From Planctomycetota bacterium (GTDB taxonomy: Bacteria > Planctomycetota > UBA1135 > UBA2386): DNA of 64,000 nt. The notes beneath the pieces are model-generated. The model was given only the letters and a program-made list of their open reading frames with translations, was not told where the DNA came from and made no database searches. Within the stretch, counting starts at the first letter, position 1. Every line of letters begins with the position of its first letter. Where the stretch lies: NCBI GenBank assembly GCA_020638735.1, contig JACKHZ010000010.1, positions 248,001 through 312,000 of the forward strand. Reading direction: 5' to 3'. The position numbers and the translations under genes were made by a program. This document shows positions 8,333 through 17,381 of this stretch, in pieces.

Positions 8333-9481
8333 ATGTCAACCATGATCGACAGGGCAGCCTACCGAGCGCGGGTGAAGGAAGGCCTCAGGCGGGCGCCCAT
8401 CGTCATGCTCCTCGGGCCCCGACAGTGCGGTAAGTCCACCCTGGCAAGGGAGTTTGCGCGCGGTGGGCCGACCATGTTCTTCGACCTCGAGGACCCCGCG
8501 GCGGCGGCGGCCCTGTCACAGCCGATGGCCGCGCTGCGCGACCTGCGCGGACTGGTCGTCCTGGACGAGGTCCAACGGCAACCTGAGTTGTTTCCCGTGC
8601 TCAGGGTCCTTGCCGATCGTGAGGGATCACCGGCCACGTTCCTCCTGCTGGGCAGCGCTTCCCCTGAACTGTCGCGCCAGGCGGCCGAGTCCCTGGCTGG
8701 ACGTGTCGAGGTCGTCGAGATGCGTGGCTTCGACCTCGGCGAAGTCGGAGTCGAGCAGGTGCTGCCGCTCTGGTCGCGCGGTGGCTTCCCGCGCTCGCTG
8801 TTGGCCGATGCCGAGGCCGACAGCTACCGCTGGCGTCAGGACTTCATCGCGACGTTCCTCGAGCGGGACCTCGGCGTGCTCGGCTTCGGCATGTCACCGG
8901 TCGCGATGCGCCGGTTCTGGACGATGCTGTCGCACTACCACGGCCAGATCTGGAACGCGTCGGAGATCGCGTCGTCGATGGGCGTCTCGCCGCACACGAC
9001 GCGCAAGTATCTCGACGCGCTGGAGCAGACGTTCATGGTGCGCACGCTGCAGCCGTGGTTCGAGAACATCGGCAAGCGGCAGGTGAAGAGCCCCAAGATC
9101 TACCTGCGCGACAGCGGGATCTTCCATGCCCTGCAGGGCATCCAGGACCACGCCCAGCTCATGATGCACCCCAAGCTCGGTGCGTCTTGGGAGGGGTTCG
9201 CATTGGAGGAAGTGCTGCGTTCGTTCCGACCCGATCAGGCCTGGTTTCACGCCGTGCACAGCGGGTCGGAGCTGGACCTGTTCTTCGTGCACCAGTCGCG
9301 GCGCGTCGGCGTCGAGTTCAAGCGCGAGGACGCGCCGCGGGTCACCCGGTCGATGCGCGTTGCGCAGGAGGATCTGCGGCTCGATCGACTGCTGGTCGTC
9401 TATCCAGGCACGCGTCGCTACGCGCTCGACGAAGGCATCGAGTGCGTGCCCTTGCTGCAGGTCGAGTCGGTGGTCGGGTGA
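8333..9481 (+). CDS. AAA+ ATPase with C-terminal DUF4143 domain
   Basis: This 382-residue protein is of the widespread AAA_14/DUF4143 type. Walker A is GPRQCGKST (residues 28-36) and Walker B VVLDE (75-79). A winged-helix-like stretch (SEIASSMGVSPHTTRKYLDAL) precedes the C-terminal DUF4143 region with ELDLFF and VEFKRED, which resembles a PD-(D/E)xK nuclease core. Function in this family is unknown; members are often strain-variable or mobile. The ATG at 8333 and an in-frame ATG at 8342 are both possible; AGGA-like bases precede each. The first third uses codons rarer in its neighbours (AGG, GCA, TTT). It sits between two truncated genes, suggesting insertion. Confidence 0.8.
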   Translation: MSTMIDRAAYRARVKEGLRRAPIVMLLGPRQCGKSTLAREFARGGPTMFFDLEDPAAAAALSQPMAALRDLRGLVVLDEVQRQPELFPVLRVLADREGSPATFLLLGSASPELSRQAAESLAGRVEVVEMRGFDLGEVGVEQVLPLWSRGGFPRSLLADAEADSYRWRQDFIATFLERDLGVLGFGMSPVAMRRFWTMLSHYHGQIWNASEIASSMGVSPHTTRKYLDALEQTFMVRTLQPWFENIGKRQVKSPKIYLRDSGIFHALQGIQDHAQLMMHPKLGASWEGFALEEVLRSFRPDQAWFHAVHSGSELDLFFVHQSRRVGVEFKREDAPRVTRSMRVAQEDLRLDRLLVVYPGTRRYALDEGIECVPLLQVESVVG

Positions 9482-9508
9482 GGGGGCAGGGCCACGGGGG
9501 CGAGATGC

Positions 9509-9988
9509 CTACTGCACCACGTCGCGAATGCGGTTGCTGACGACCGGGCCGTCGAGCGGATCGACCACCAGCGCCTGGTAGTCGAGCTCGAGCCCGGCGA
9601 GCGCGGGCAGGTTGGGGATCGTCCAGGTCAGCGTCAGCGGGCCGTTGCCCACCAGCGCGACCGCGAGCGACGCGGCGGTCGCGGGGTCGAGGCCGAGCAC
9701 GCCGAACGGGCCGGCCGCGAGGATGCCGGTGCCGAGCGCGCCGCACGCGCCGATCAGCGACGTCGTACCTGGGCGGGCATGGAACTCGACGCTGTAGCTG
9801 GCGCCGCGCATCGGCGCGGTCTGGGCGAACGTCTGGCGGAGGAAGTTGGGCTTGCCGGGCAGGTCGATGTCGCCGTCGCCGTCGTCGTCGCAGTCGAAGC
9901 AGGCGAAGTTGTCGGCCGTGGTGGTGACGGGGAACGCGGTCGCCGTGACGTCGACGAAGGTGCCGTTGCCCTGGTTCTGCAGCAGCAC
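9509..9988 (-). pseudogene. C-terminal remnant of an FG-GAP/VCBS secreted protein
   Basis: The 160-residue frame starts inside an FG-GAP repeat: the phase-continuous upstream codons read DVWGDDRRR and then LLQNQGNGTFVDVT. It passes one Asp-rich calcium loop (DCDDDGDGDIDLPG) and ends with the C-terminal module shared by other secreted proteins here (ending 'LDYQALVVDPLDGPVVSNRIRDVV'-like, key residues YQA and SNR). There is no signal peptide. Upstream of about 10020 the frame turns into Arg-rich non-protein sequence, so the 5' part has been removed. The GTG at 9986-9988 is merely the first start-like codon. It lies just downstream of the ATPase gene. Confidence 0.65.
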
Positions 9989-10108
9989 GCGGCGGCGGTC
10001 GTCGCCCCAGACGTCTCGCCTGCGCCGCGCCCGCGGCAGCCGTAGCCGACCGCCGCGGCCTGTAGCAGATCGGTGACGCAGCGCGTCGTCCCGCCTCGCG
10101 TACCGCCG

Positions 10109-10669
10109 CTACAGCCAGCCGTTGTCGTTGGCTTCGACCAGGATCGAGCGCGTCGTGTCGTCGATCAGCCCGCCCATGCCGGCGCCGGCGAACGGCAGCG
10201 CGAACAGCATGACCCAGCCGACCCAGGTCTGGCTCTCGACGGTGCGTTCGGCGGTGCCGAGCACGTGGCCGTTGGCGTCGAGGAAGTGCGCGTGCACGAC
10301 GAAGCGCTGGTAGGAGCGCGCCGGGATCACGCCGAGAGTCAGCGCGGTGACGCCCATCCACACCCGCGCCACCGGCAGGCCGTCCGGCCGCGAGTGCTCG
10401 ATGTCGAAGCGCGCGACCCGATCGGCGGCGGCGCTGGTCTCCGTCGTGACGCTGGCGAACCGCTCGCTCGCCTCGCACGTCTTGACCGCCTGCTGCACCC
10501 AGCCGCCGGCGAACTTCTTGGGCAGGCCGTTCACCTCGACGCGCAGCGCGGGCCGCGCCGCGGCCAGCGCCTGCGGCGGCCAGCGGTCGAGGTTGGGCAG
10601 GTCTCCGGACTCGAACGACGCGCAGGCGCCGAGCGCCAGCAGCACGAAGGTCATCAGCAGGCTTCGCAT
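10109..10669 (-). CDS. Predicted lipoprotein, unknown function
   Basis: The 186-residue protein has a clear lipoprotein signal peptide with lipobox LGAC (Cys16). The body is a single mixed alpha/beta region with VARFDIEHSRPDG and a strand 'YQRFVVHAHFLDANGHVLG' (key residues F, V, H, F, D), followed near the C-terminus by a hydrophobic Gly-rich stretch (LFALPFAGAGMGG). I do not recognise a family. It is divergent from the hybrid sensor kinase at 10826, so both may share the 156-bp control region. Confidence 0.6.
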   Translation of the reverse strand: MRSLLMTFVLLALGACASFESGDLPNLDRWPPQALAAARPALRVEVNGLPKKFAGGWVQQAVKTCEASERFASVTTETSAAADRVARFDIEHSRPDGLPVARVWMGVTALTLGVIPARSYQRFVVHAHFLDANGHVLGTAERTVESQTWVGWVMLFALPFAGAGMGGLIDDTTRSILVEANDNGWL

Positions 10670-10825
10670 GGGGCCGCCAGCCTAGGCTACGCGGTGACCG
10701 GGACCCAAGATGTCGATCGTCAGTTCGTCGGGCGCTCGACGTCCCGGAACGAGGAGGCCGGCGATCTGCACGCCGTCTCGCTGCCGACGCTGGCGCCGGT
10801 GTCGGCAGCGCAGTACGAATTCGCC

Positions 10826-13800
10826 GTGATCCGAGGACTTCACAGTCGCTGTCGACTGGTCGTCGTGGCCGCGCTGTTCGCGCTGGCCGCGGCGGCGCAG
10901 CGGCTCCAGCCGCACATCCTCGATGGCAGCTACATCTCGTCCACGTGGGACACGAGCAGCGGCCTGCCGCAGAACACGGTCAACGCGCTGCTCGAGACCG
11001 ACGACGGCATGATCTGGGCGGCGACCTTCGGCGGGGTCGGACGGTTCTCCGGGCGCGAGTGGCAGCCCTACGACATCGGCACGCTCCCTGGCCTGCTCGA
11101 TGCGCGCATCTGCGCGCTGGCCGTCGGGGCTTCGGGGGAGATGTGGTTCGGCGGACAGAGCGGCTCGGTCGGCCGGATCGTCGGCGATCACTTCGAAGAG
11201 GTCGCGTCGCTCGGCGGGCGGCCGGTGCGCGGCATCGTCGTGGGAGCCGACGGCGCAGCCGTCTGCACGACGGCGGAAGACGTCTGGACGGTGCGGCCCG
11301 GCGAAGCGCCGAGGCGCCGCTACGCCACGCCGCTCGTCGGCGTGTCCTGGCTGCATGCTGGCGAGGGTGGCGTCGTATGGGGTGGCGGCGATGGCCTGTG
11401 GCGCCTCGACGAGCCCGCGCCGCTCGAGCTGACCGATGTCGCGTGCAATGGCTGCTCGCGCGTCGCCGGCGGCACCGCGTGGGTTGCCGCGGACAACGGC
11501 CTGTGGCGGATCGACGAGGACTGCGCCCTCACCAACGTGTGGTCCGAAGGGCGCGTCCGTGCCGTGCTGTCGGCGAGGGATGGCACGACCTGGTTCGCGG
11601 CCGGCAGCCGGATCTTCCGCGCGGCTCCCGGTCACGATCCCGTCGCGACGTTCGATGCCGGCGAGGTCGTCACCCATCTCGTCGAGGCGCGAGACGGCTC
11701 GATCTGGTCGGGCTCGCTCGGCCTCGGTCTGCATCGGCTGTGCGCGCGCGAGCTGCAGGTCCTGCGGCTGCCGGGCGCCATGCGCTTCTACCGACCGCTG
11801 AGCGTCTGCGACGACGGTCGCGACGGTTGGTGGGTCGGCAGCGAGCACGGCCTGTTCCACGGCCGGGGCCGGCTGCTCGAGCCGGTTCCCGCGACGAAGG
11901 GGCGCGCGGTCACCGCGCTGCTGGTCGATGGGGCCCGCGGCGTGATGTTCGGCATGCCGGACCAGATCGCGCAGCTCGCCGAGGACGGCGGCGTCGGGCA
12001 GCGCTGGCCGGTGCCCGGGCTCGTGCGCGCGATCCACCGTGTCGCCGAGCACCGGCTCTTCGTCGGCACCGACGTCGGACTGTTCCAGCTCGAAGACGAC
12101 GACACGGGCGCGGTCGCGCCGGTGCCCGGGGCAGCGTGCCTGAGCGGCAGTCCGGTCAAGTTGATCCGGCCCGACGGCGACGGCGGTCTCTGGGTTGCGG
12201 CGGAGCGCGGTCTGCTGCGCTTGTCCGCGTCAGGCGAGCGGCAGACCTGGCTGCGCCGCGGCATCGAGCTGCCCGGCGCCGAGGTGCGGGCCGTGTTGCG
12301 CACGCCCGGCGGCCACGACTGGTGCGTGACCTACGGCGCCGGGTTGGTGGCGTTGCCGATCGGCTCGCGACCGTCGATCGCCGAAGGCGAAGGCCTGCCG
12401 GACGCCTTCCTGTGCAGCGCGATCGAGGTCGCCGGGCGGTGGTTGATCGGCAGCAACCACGGCCCGCTGCTGCTCGATCCTGCGGAGCTGGACTCGGCGA
12501 TCGGCGACGGGCCGCCGTGGGTGAGCTGTCGCCCGTTGATCGGCGCGAACGGGCCGGAGGGCGAGGCCAACGGCGGCAACCAGCCCAGCGTTTCGGTGCG
12601 CGGCACGCTGGCGGCGATGAGCGCGATCGGCGGCGTCTGGTTGATCGACGTCGCTGCGCTGTCGCCGGTGCCGCCGCCGCCGGTCTGCCTCGCCGAAGTG
12701 GTCGGTGAGGCGCGTCGCCACCTGCAGCCGGACGGCAGTGTGGCGCTGCCGGCAGCCGCCGAACGCAACGTCGTCGTGAGGTTGACGGGGCCGCGGTTCG
12801 ATTCACCGGACCTCGTGCGGTTCCGCTGGCGACTGGAGCCGGGCGGCGAATGGAGCCGGCCGGGCACCGAGCGCACGGTCACCTTCACGTTGCCCGGCGC
12901 CGGCGACCATGCGTTCGTCGCCGAAGCGCTCGGCTACGATCGTCGCGCGCACCCGGTCCCGGCGATGCTGCGCGTCGTGGTCGCGCCGCGACTCTGGGAG
13001 CGCGGCTGGTTCGTCGCCGCCGTCGTGGTCGCCGGCCTCGTCGCCGGCTGGTCGACGTATCGCTTCGGCAGCCGCCGCGGGACGCGTCGCGCGCGGTGGC
13101 TCGAGGACGTCGTCGACGAACGCACCCGCGCGCTGCGCGAGGCGCGGGCCGGTCTGGAGGACCGCGTGCAGGAGCGCACCAGCGCCCTGCAGCAGGCGAT
13201 GGCGCGACTCGAGGAAGGACACCGTCGCGGGCTGGAGCTGGAGGCCGAGTTGTCGCGCGCGCGACGCCTCGAAGGGCTGGGGCTGTTGGCGGGCGGCGTC
13301 GCCCACGACTTCAACAACCTGCTGACCGCGGTGCTCGGCAACGCCGAGCTGCTCGAACACAAGCTCCGCGGCCGGGCGGAGCTGGTCGAGCTGGCGCAGC
13401 GCGTGCGCGAGGCGGGCCTGCGCGGGCGCGACCTGACGCGGCGCCTGCTGGCGGTGGCGAGCAAGCAGGTCGTGCGTCCGGAGCGCTTCGACCTCGGCGC
13501 GCTGGTCGAGACGCTGCGGCCGACGATGCAGCAGGTGCTCGGCGCCGGCGTCCGGCTCGAGCTGCGCTGCGCCACGTCGTTGCCGACGATGCGCGGCGCG
13601 CGCAGCCAGGTCGAGCAGATCCTGGTCAACCTCTGCGAGAACGCGCGCGAGGCGCTGCGCGGCGGTGGCCGTGTCGCCGTCGAAGTGGATCTGGTCGGCG
13701 ATCGGCTGCGGCTGGTGTTCGCCGACGACGGGGAAGGCATGCCCCCCGAGGTGCGCGAGCGGGCGTTCGAGCCGTTCTTCAGCACGCGCGCGTTCGACCA

Positions 13801-14356
13801 GGCGCCCGGCCTCGGGCTGGCGACCGTGCTCGGCATCTGCCGTCAGCTCGGCGGTGACGTGGGGCTCGACAGCGATCTGGGCCGCGGCACGCGCTTCGAG
13901 TTCCGGTTCCCTGTCGCCGGCCCGGAAGCCGACGAGAGCGAGCCTGTGCAGCGCGACGGCGGGGACGCCGCGCCGGACCGGCGGCTGCGCGTGCTGCTGG
14001 TCGAGGACGAGGTGGCGGTGCGCATCGCGCTGCGTCGCATGATCGAGCTGTGCGGCCTGGAGGTCGTCGGCGAGGCCGAGAACGGGCCGCGCGCCCTGCA
14101 GCTGGTCGAGGACCCGGCGTTGGCGTTCGACGTGGTGCTCAGCGATCTGCGCATGCCCGGCCTCAGCGGCGCCGCGCTGATCGAGGCGATGCGCGAGCGG
14201 CGCCCCGGGCTGCCGATCGTGCTGCTGACCGGCTTCGCGTGGGGCGACGACGACCTGGACGGCATCCGCCGCCTCGGCATCGAGCTGCTGGCCAAGCCGC
14301 CCGAGCGCGGCGAGCTGCTGGCGACGCTGCAGCGGGCCGTCGAAGGCCGCGCGTGA
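10826..14356 (+). CDS. Hybrid sensor histidine kinase with periplasmic beta-propeller and receiver domain
   Basis: The 1176-residue product is a one-protein two-component system. Order: signal peptide (1 to about 24), two-component-regulator propeller repeats (about 30-620; recurring 'G.iW.at..Gl.r' motifs such as DGMIWAATFGGVGRF), a Y_Y_Y-like domain (about 625-720), a transmembrane helix (about 730-750), coiled coil, HisKA with phosphoacceptor H827 in VAHDFNNLL, HATPase with N-box LVNLCENA and G-boxes DDGEGMP and GLGLATV, and a receiver with phosphoacceptor D1107 (LSDLRMPG) and the usual Lys in AKPPE. The GTG at 10826 is chosen because it opens the signal peptide. The signal is probably a glycan or other periplasmic ligand (inference). 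No DNA-binding domain is attached, so output must pass to a separate partner. Confidence 0.85.
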   Translation: MIRGLHSRCRLVVVAALFALAAAAQRLQPHILDGSYISSTWDTSSGLPQNTVNALLETDDGMIWAATFGGVGRFSGREWQPYDIGTLPGLLDARICALAVGASGEMWFGGQSGSVGRIVGDHFEEVASLGGRPVRGIVVGADGAAVCTTAEDVWTVRPGEAPRRRYATPLVGVSWLHAGEGGVVWGGGDGLWRLDEPAPLELTDVACNGCSRVAGGTAWVAADNGLWRIDEDCALTNVWSEGRVRAVLSARDGTTWFAAGSRIFRAAPGHDPVATFDAGEVVTHLVEARDGSIWSGSLGLGLHRLCARELQVLRLPGAMRFYRPLSVCDDGRDGWWVGSEHGLFHGRGRLLEPVPATKGRAVTALLVDGARGVMFGMPDQIAQLAEDGGVGQRWPVPGLVRAIHRVAEHRLFVGTDVGLFQLEDDDTGAVAPVPGAACLSGSPVKLIRPDGDGGLWVAAERGLLRLSASGERQTWLRRGIELPGAEVRAVLRTPGGHDWCVTYGAGLVALPIGSRPSIAEGEGLPDAFLCSAIEVAGRWLIGSNHGPLLLDPAELDSAIGDGPPWVSCRPLIGANGPEGEANGGNQPSVSVRGTLAAMSAIGGVWLIDVAALSPVPPPPVCLAEVVGEARRHLQPDGSVALPAAAERNVVVRLTGPRFDSPDLVRFRWRLEPGGEWSRPGTERTVTFTLPGAGDHAFVAEALGYDRRAHPVPAMLRVVVAPRLWERGWFVAAVVVAGLVAGWSTYRFGSRRGTRRARWLEDVVDERTRALREARAGLEDRVQERTSALQQAMARLEEGHRRGLELEAELSRARRLEGLGLLAGGVAHDFNNLLTAVLGNAELLEHKLRGRAELVELAQRVREAGLRGRDLTRRLLAVASKQVVRPERFDLGALVETLRPTMQQVLGAGVRLELRCATSLPTMRGARSQVEQILVNLCENAREALRGGGRVAVEVDLVGDRLRLVFADDGEGMPPEVRERAFEPFFSTRAFDQAPGLGLATVLGICRQLGGDVGLDSDLGRGTRFEFRFPVAGPEADESEPVQRDGGDAAPDRRLRVLLVEDEVAVRIALRRMIELCGLEVVGEAENGPRALQLVEDPALAFDVVLSDLRMPGLSGAALIEAMRERRPGLPIVLLTGFAWGDDDLDGIRRLGIELLAKPPERGELLATLQRAVEGRA

Positions 14357-14415
14357 ACGTCGCGCTGCGACCTATACACTGCCCGCGCCGATCCCCATCA
14401 CCTCGGAGCCTCCGT

Positions 14416-15423
14416 TTGCGCCTCGCTGCCGTCACCTTCGCCCTGCTCGTGTCGATCCTCATGTCCGCCTGCACTTCGACGCCGCCGGTGGACACGATCC
14501 GCTGGGCGATCGCCATCCACGGCGGCGCTGGCACGCTCGACCCGAACGCGCCTGCCGCCGAGCAGCGCGCCTACGAGGAGGCGCTGACGCGGGCCCTGGC
14601 GCACGGCCGTGACATGCTGGCGCGCGGCGCCGCGGCGCTCGATGTCTGTGAGGAGGTGGTGCGCGTCCTCGAGGACGATCCGCTGTTCAACGCCGGCGTC
14701 GGCGCGGTGTTCAACGAGCAGGGGGAGCACGAGCTCGACGCGTCGATCATGGACGGCAGCACGCTGCGCTGCGGCGCCTGCGCCGGCGTGCGCACGGTGC
14801 GGCACCCGGTGACGCTGGCGCGGCGCGTGATGACCGACACGCGGCACGTGCTGCTGGCGGGCGAGGGCGCCGACCGCTTCGCCGAGTCGATCGGGCTGGA
14901 GCGCGTGCCCAACACGTTCTTCGACACCGAGCGGCGCCGCCGCGCGCTGGAGCAGGTGCTGAAGGAGCGCGAACGGACCGGCGCCCTGCTGCCGAGCGAC
15001 CCGCAGCACCGCCACGGCACCGTCGGCTGCGTGGTCCGCGACCGCGACGGTCGGCTGGCGGCGGCCACCAGCACCGGCGGCATGACCGGCAAGCGCTGGG
15101 GACGCGTCGGCGACACCCCGGTGCTCGGCGCCGGCAACTACGCCGACGGCTTCGCCGCGATCAGCTGCACCGGCACCGGCGAGGAGTTCATCAGGCACGG
15201 CGTCGCGCGCGCGGTCGCGGCGCGCATGCAGTTCGGCGGGCAGACGCTGGCCGAGGCGGTTCACGCGCTGATCTTCGAGACGCTGCAGAAGGACGACGGC
15301 GGCCTGATCGCGGTCGACGCCGAAGGCAACCTGGTCGCCGACTACAACTCGACCGGCATGTACCGCGGGATGGCCGATTCACGCGGTCGCTTCGAGGTGC
15401 GCATCTTCCGCGACGAACCGTGA
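14416..15423 (+). CDS. Isoaspartyl peptidase / L-asparaginase, lipoprotein
   Basis: The 335-residue protein is an N-terminal nucleophile (Ntn) hydrolase of the plant-type asparaginase family that removes beta-aspartyl residues. The catalytic threonine is T202 in HGTVGCVV, where autoproteolysis would create the two subunits. Upstream blocks AIHGGAGT and FNAGVGAVFN and the downstream TGTGEEFIR are diagnostic. The N-terminus carries a lipobox (SILMSAC, Cys19), so it acts outside the cytoplasm. I choose TTG at 14416 because GGAG sits 8 nt upstream. An in-frame GTG at 14353 overlapping the previous stop is the alternative. The next gene begins at the stop codon (TGATG), so the two are translationally coupled. 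Confidence 0.85.
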   Translation: MRLAAVTFALLVSILMSACTSTPPVDTIRWAIAIHGGAGTLDPNAPAAEQRAYEEALTRALAHGRDMLARGAAALDVCEEVVRVLEDDPLFNAGVGAVFNEQGEHELDASIMDGSTLRCGACAGVRTVRHPVTLARRVMTDTRHVLLAGEGADRFAESIGLERVPNTFFDTERRRRALEQVLKERERTGALLPSDPQHRHGTVGCVVRDRDGRLAAATSTGGMTGKRWGRVGDTPVLGAGNYADGFAAISCTGTGEEFIRHGVARAVAARMQFGGQTLAEAVHALIFETLQKDDGGLIAVDAEGNLVADYNSTGMYRGMADSRGRFEVRIFRDEP

Positions 15424-17375
15424 TGCAGCCGCCGCGCACGACGCTCGCGTGGGCGCTGGCGATCGTCGGCGCGCTGCTGCTGTTCGCGGTCGCGCTGCGG
15501 CTCGCGTGGCTCGGCGACGACTGCTACATCACGCTGCGCACGGTCGAGAACGCGGCGCGCGGGTTCGGGCTGCGCTGGAACGTCGACGAGCGCGTGCAGA
15601 CCTACACGCACCCGCTGTGGATGCTCGGGCTGCTCGCCGGCAGGCTCGTGACCGGCGAGGTCTACTTCACGACGATCGCGATCTGTCTGGTGGCGTCGAC
15701 GTCGGCGACGGCGTGGCTGCTGCTGCGCGCGGCCACGCCCGCGGCGATCGTCGGCACGTTCGCGCTGCTGCTCGGCGCGCGCGCGTATGGCGACTACATG
15801 ACTTCGGGGCTGGAGACGCCGCTGACGTTCGGGCTGCTGGTGGCGTTCGTCGCCGCGGCGCAGGGCGGCGCGGCGCCGCGGTGGCGCTACCTCGCGATCG
15901 TGCTGCTCGCGTCGCTGGCGGTGAGCAACCGCATGGACCTCGCCGTGCTGTGCCTGCCGACGGCGGTCGCGGCGATGCGCGGCGTGTCGTGGCGCGACCG
16001 GCTCGTGCTCGGCGCGCTCGGCGCGCTGCCGTTCGCGCTGTGGCTCGCGTTCGCGACGTTCTACTACGGCAGTCCGTTCCCGGTGACGGCCTACGCCAAG
16101 GCCTTCGGCGTCGGCATCCCGGCCGGCGACGTCGCCGCGCAGGGGCTGCGCTACCTGTGGCACGCGCTGCGCACGGATCCCGTGCTCGCGGTGACGGCGG
16201 TGCTCGGCGGCGTCGCGGCGACGGTGGCGCGGCCGACGCGCTGGCTCGGGCTCGGCGCGCTGCTCTACGTCGGCTACGTCGTCAAGGTCGGCGGCGACTT
16301 CATGCAGGGGCGCTTCCTGCTGCCGCCGTTCGTCGTGGTGGTGGCCTGCGCCGGGCCGTGGCTGCGCGGCGGCCGCGCGCGCGCCGCGCTGCCGGTCGTG
16401 CTGCTCGTCGGCTCGTTGTTCGCCGGGTTGCCGCCGTGGCTGCGTTCGCCGGCGCAGGACCTGCCGCTGTCGCTGGCGCAGGTCGACGCGCAGCACGGCA
16501 TCGTCGACGAGCGCTGCATGTACTACCGCGAGCTCGGGCTGTGGTCGCCATCGCGCGCGATCCCGGAGTTCGGCGCGCTGCAGCAGCTGGCGTTCCCCGA
16601 GGGGCGCGGCGCGCAGTGGTTCCTGCTCAACGGCGCGGTCGGCTCCGCCGGCTACGGCGCCGGTCCGCTCGGCCACGTCATCGACCCGCTGCTGTGTGAC
16701 CCGCTCATCGCGCGGCTCCCGGCGCGCGACCCGACGCACTGGCGCATCGGCCACGTGCTGCGTCGCATCCCCGAGGGCTACTACGAGTCGCTGGCGATGC
16801 AGGACAACCTGATCGTGCACCCGGGGCTGGCGCGGTGGTACGAGGACCTGCTCATGGCCACGCGCGGCCCGTTGCTGTCGGCGGCGCGATGCGGCGCCAT
16901 CTGGCGGCTCCTGACCGGCGCCAACGACGACGGCCTCACCGCGTTCGTCCGTGAGCAATACCGCCAGCCGCCGCGGCTCGACGTCGCCGCTGCGCAGCTG
17001 GCGACGCCTTGCACGCCGGGCGCCTACTGGTTCGAAGGGCCGCGCGTGCAGCTGGTCTACGACGGCGGCGTCGCGGTGCGCCTCGCCGCGCCGCAGCAGG
17101 CCACGGCGCTGCGGCTGCAGCTGCTCGGCGGGCTGTTCTTCCACTACCGGGTGCGCTTCGTGCGCGACGGCGCGGTCGTCGGCGAAGCGTTCGCCGAGCT
17201 GGAACCGCCGCCGGCGATCTCGCCGCTGCGCATCGCCGCCGGGCTGATGCATCATCGCGTCGCGGTGCCGGCGCAGGCCGGCGCGTTCGACACGGTGTGG
17301 ATCGACTTCGTCGAGACGCCGCAGTCCGACAAGGCGACCGGGCCGGCGGGCGTCGGCGCGCTGCGGATCGAGTGA
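15423..17375 (+). CDS. GT-C-type membrane glycosyltransferase-like protein
   Basis: The 650-residue protein has an N-terminal block of about ten hydrophobic helices followed by a soluble domain of about 200 residues. The first periplasmic loop carries an Asp pair (D32-D33 in GDDCYITLRT) and the phrase 'WNVDERVQTYTHPLW'. This resembles the 'DDAyItfRya.n...G.GlvwNpGErV.gyt.flw' loop of arabinofuranosyltransferase-like GT-C enzymes, which use lipid-linked sugars. It likely glycosylates an envelope component (inference). The ATG overlaps the preceding TGA by one base. It is convergent with the next membrane protein, 6 bp away. Confidence 0.65.
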   Translation: MQPPRTTLAWALAIVGALLLFAVALRLAWLGDDCYITLRTVENAARGFGLRWNVDERVQTYTHPLWMLGLLAGRLVTGEVYFTTIAICLVASTSATAWLLLRAATPAAIVGTFALLLGARAYGDYMTSGLETPLTFGLLVAFVAAAQGGAAPRWRYLAIVLLASLAVSNRMDLAVLCLPTAVAAMRGVSWRDRLVLGALGALPFALWLAFATFYYGSPFPVTAYAKAFGVGIPAGDVAAQGLRYLWHALRTDPVLAVTAVLGGVAATVARPTRWLGLGALLYVGYVVKVGGDFMQGRFLLPPFVVVVACAGPWLRGGRARAALPVVLLVGSLFAGLPPWLRSPAQDLPLSLAQVDAQHGIVDERCMYYRELGLWSPSRAIPEFGALQQLAFPEGRGAQWFLLNGAVGSAGYGAGPLGHVIDPLLCDPLIARLPARDPTHWRIGHVLRRIPEGYYESLAMQDNLIVHPGLARWYEDLLMATRGPLLSAARCGAIWRLLTGANDDGLTAFVREQYRQPPRLDVAAAQLATPCTPGAYWFEGPRVQLVYDGGVAVRLAAPQQATALRLQLLGGLFFHYRVRFVRDGAVVGEAFAELEPPPAISPLRIAAGLMHHRVAVPAQAGAFDTVWIDFVETPQSDKATGPAGVGALRIE

Positions 17376-17381
17376 GCGCGC

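Noticed and set aside
7620..8339. A 239-codon minus-strand frame overlapping the metalloprotease remnant
   Set aside because: It lacks the HExxH site and is Arg-rich; it is a shifted reading of the same DNA.
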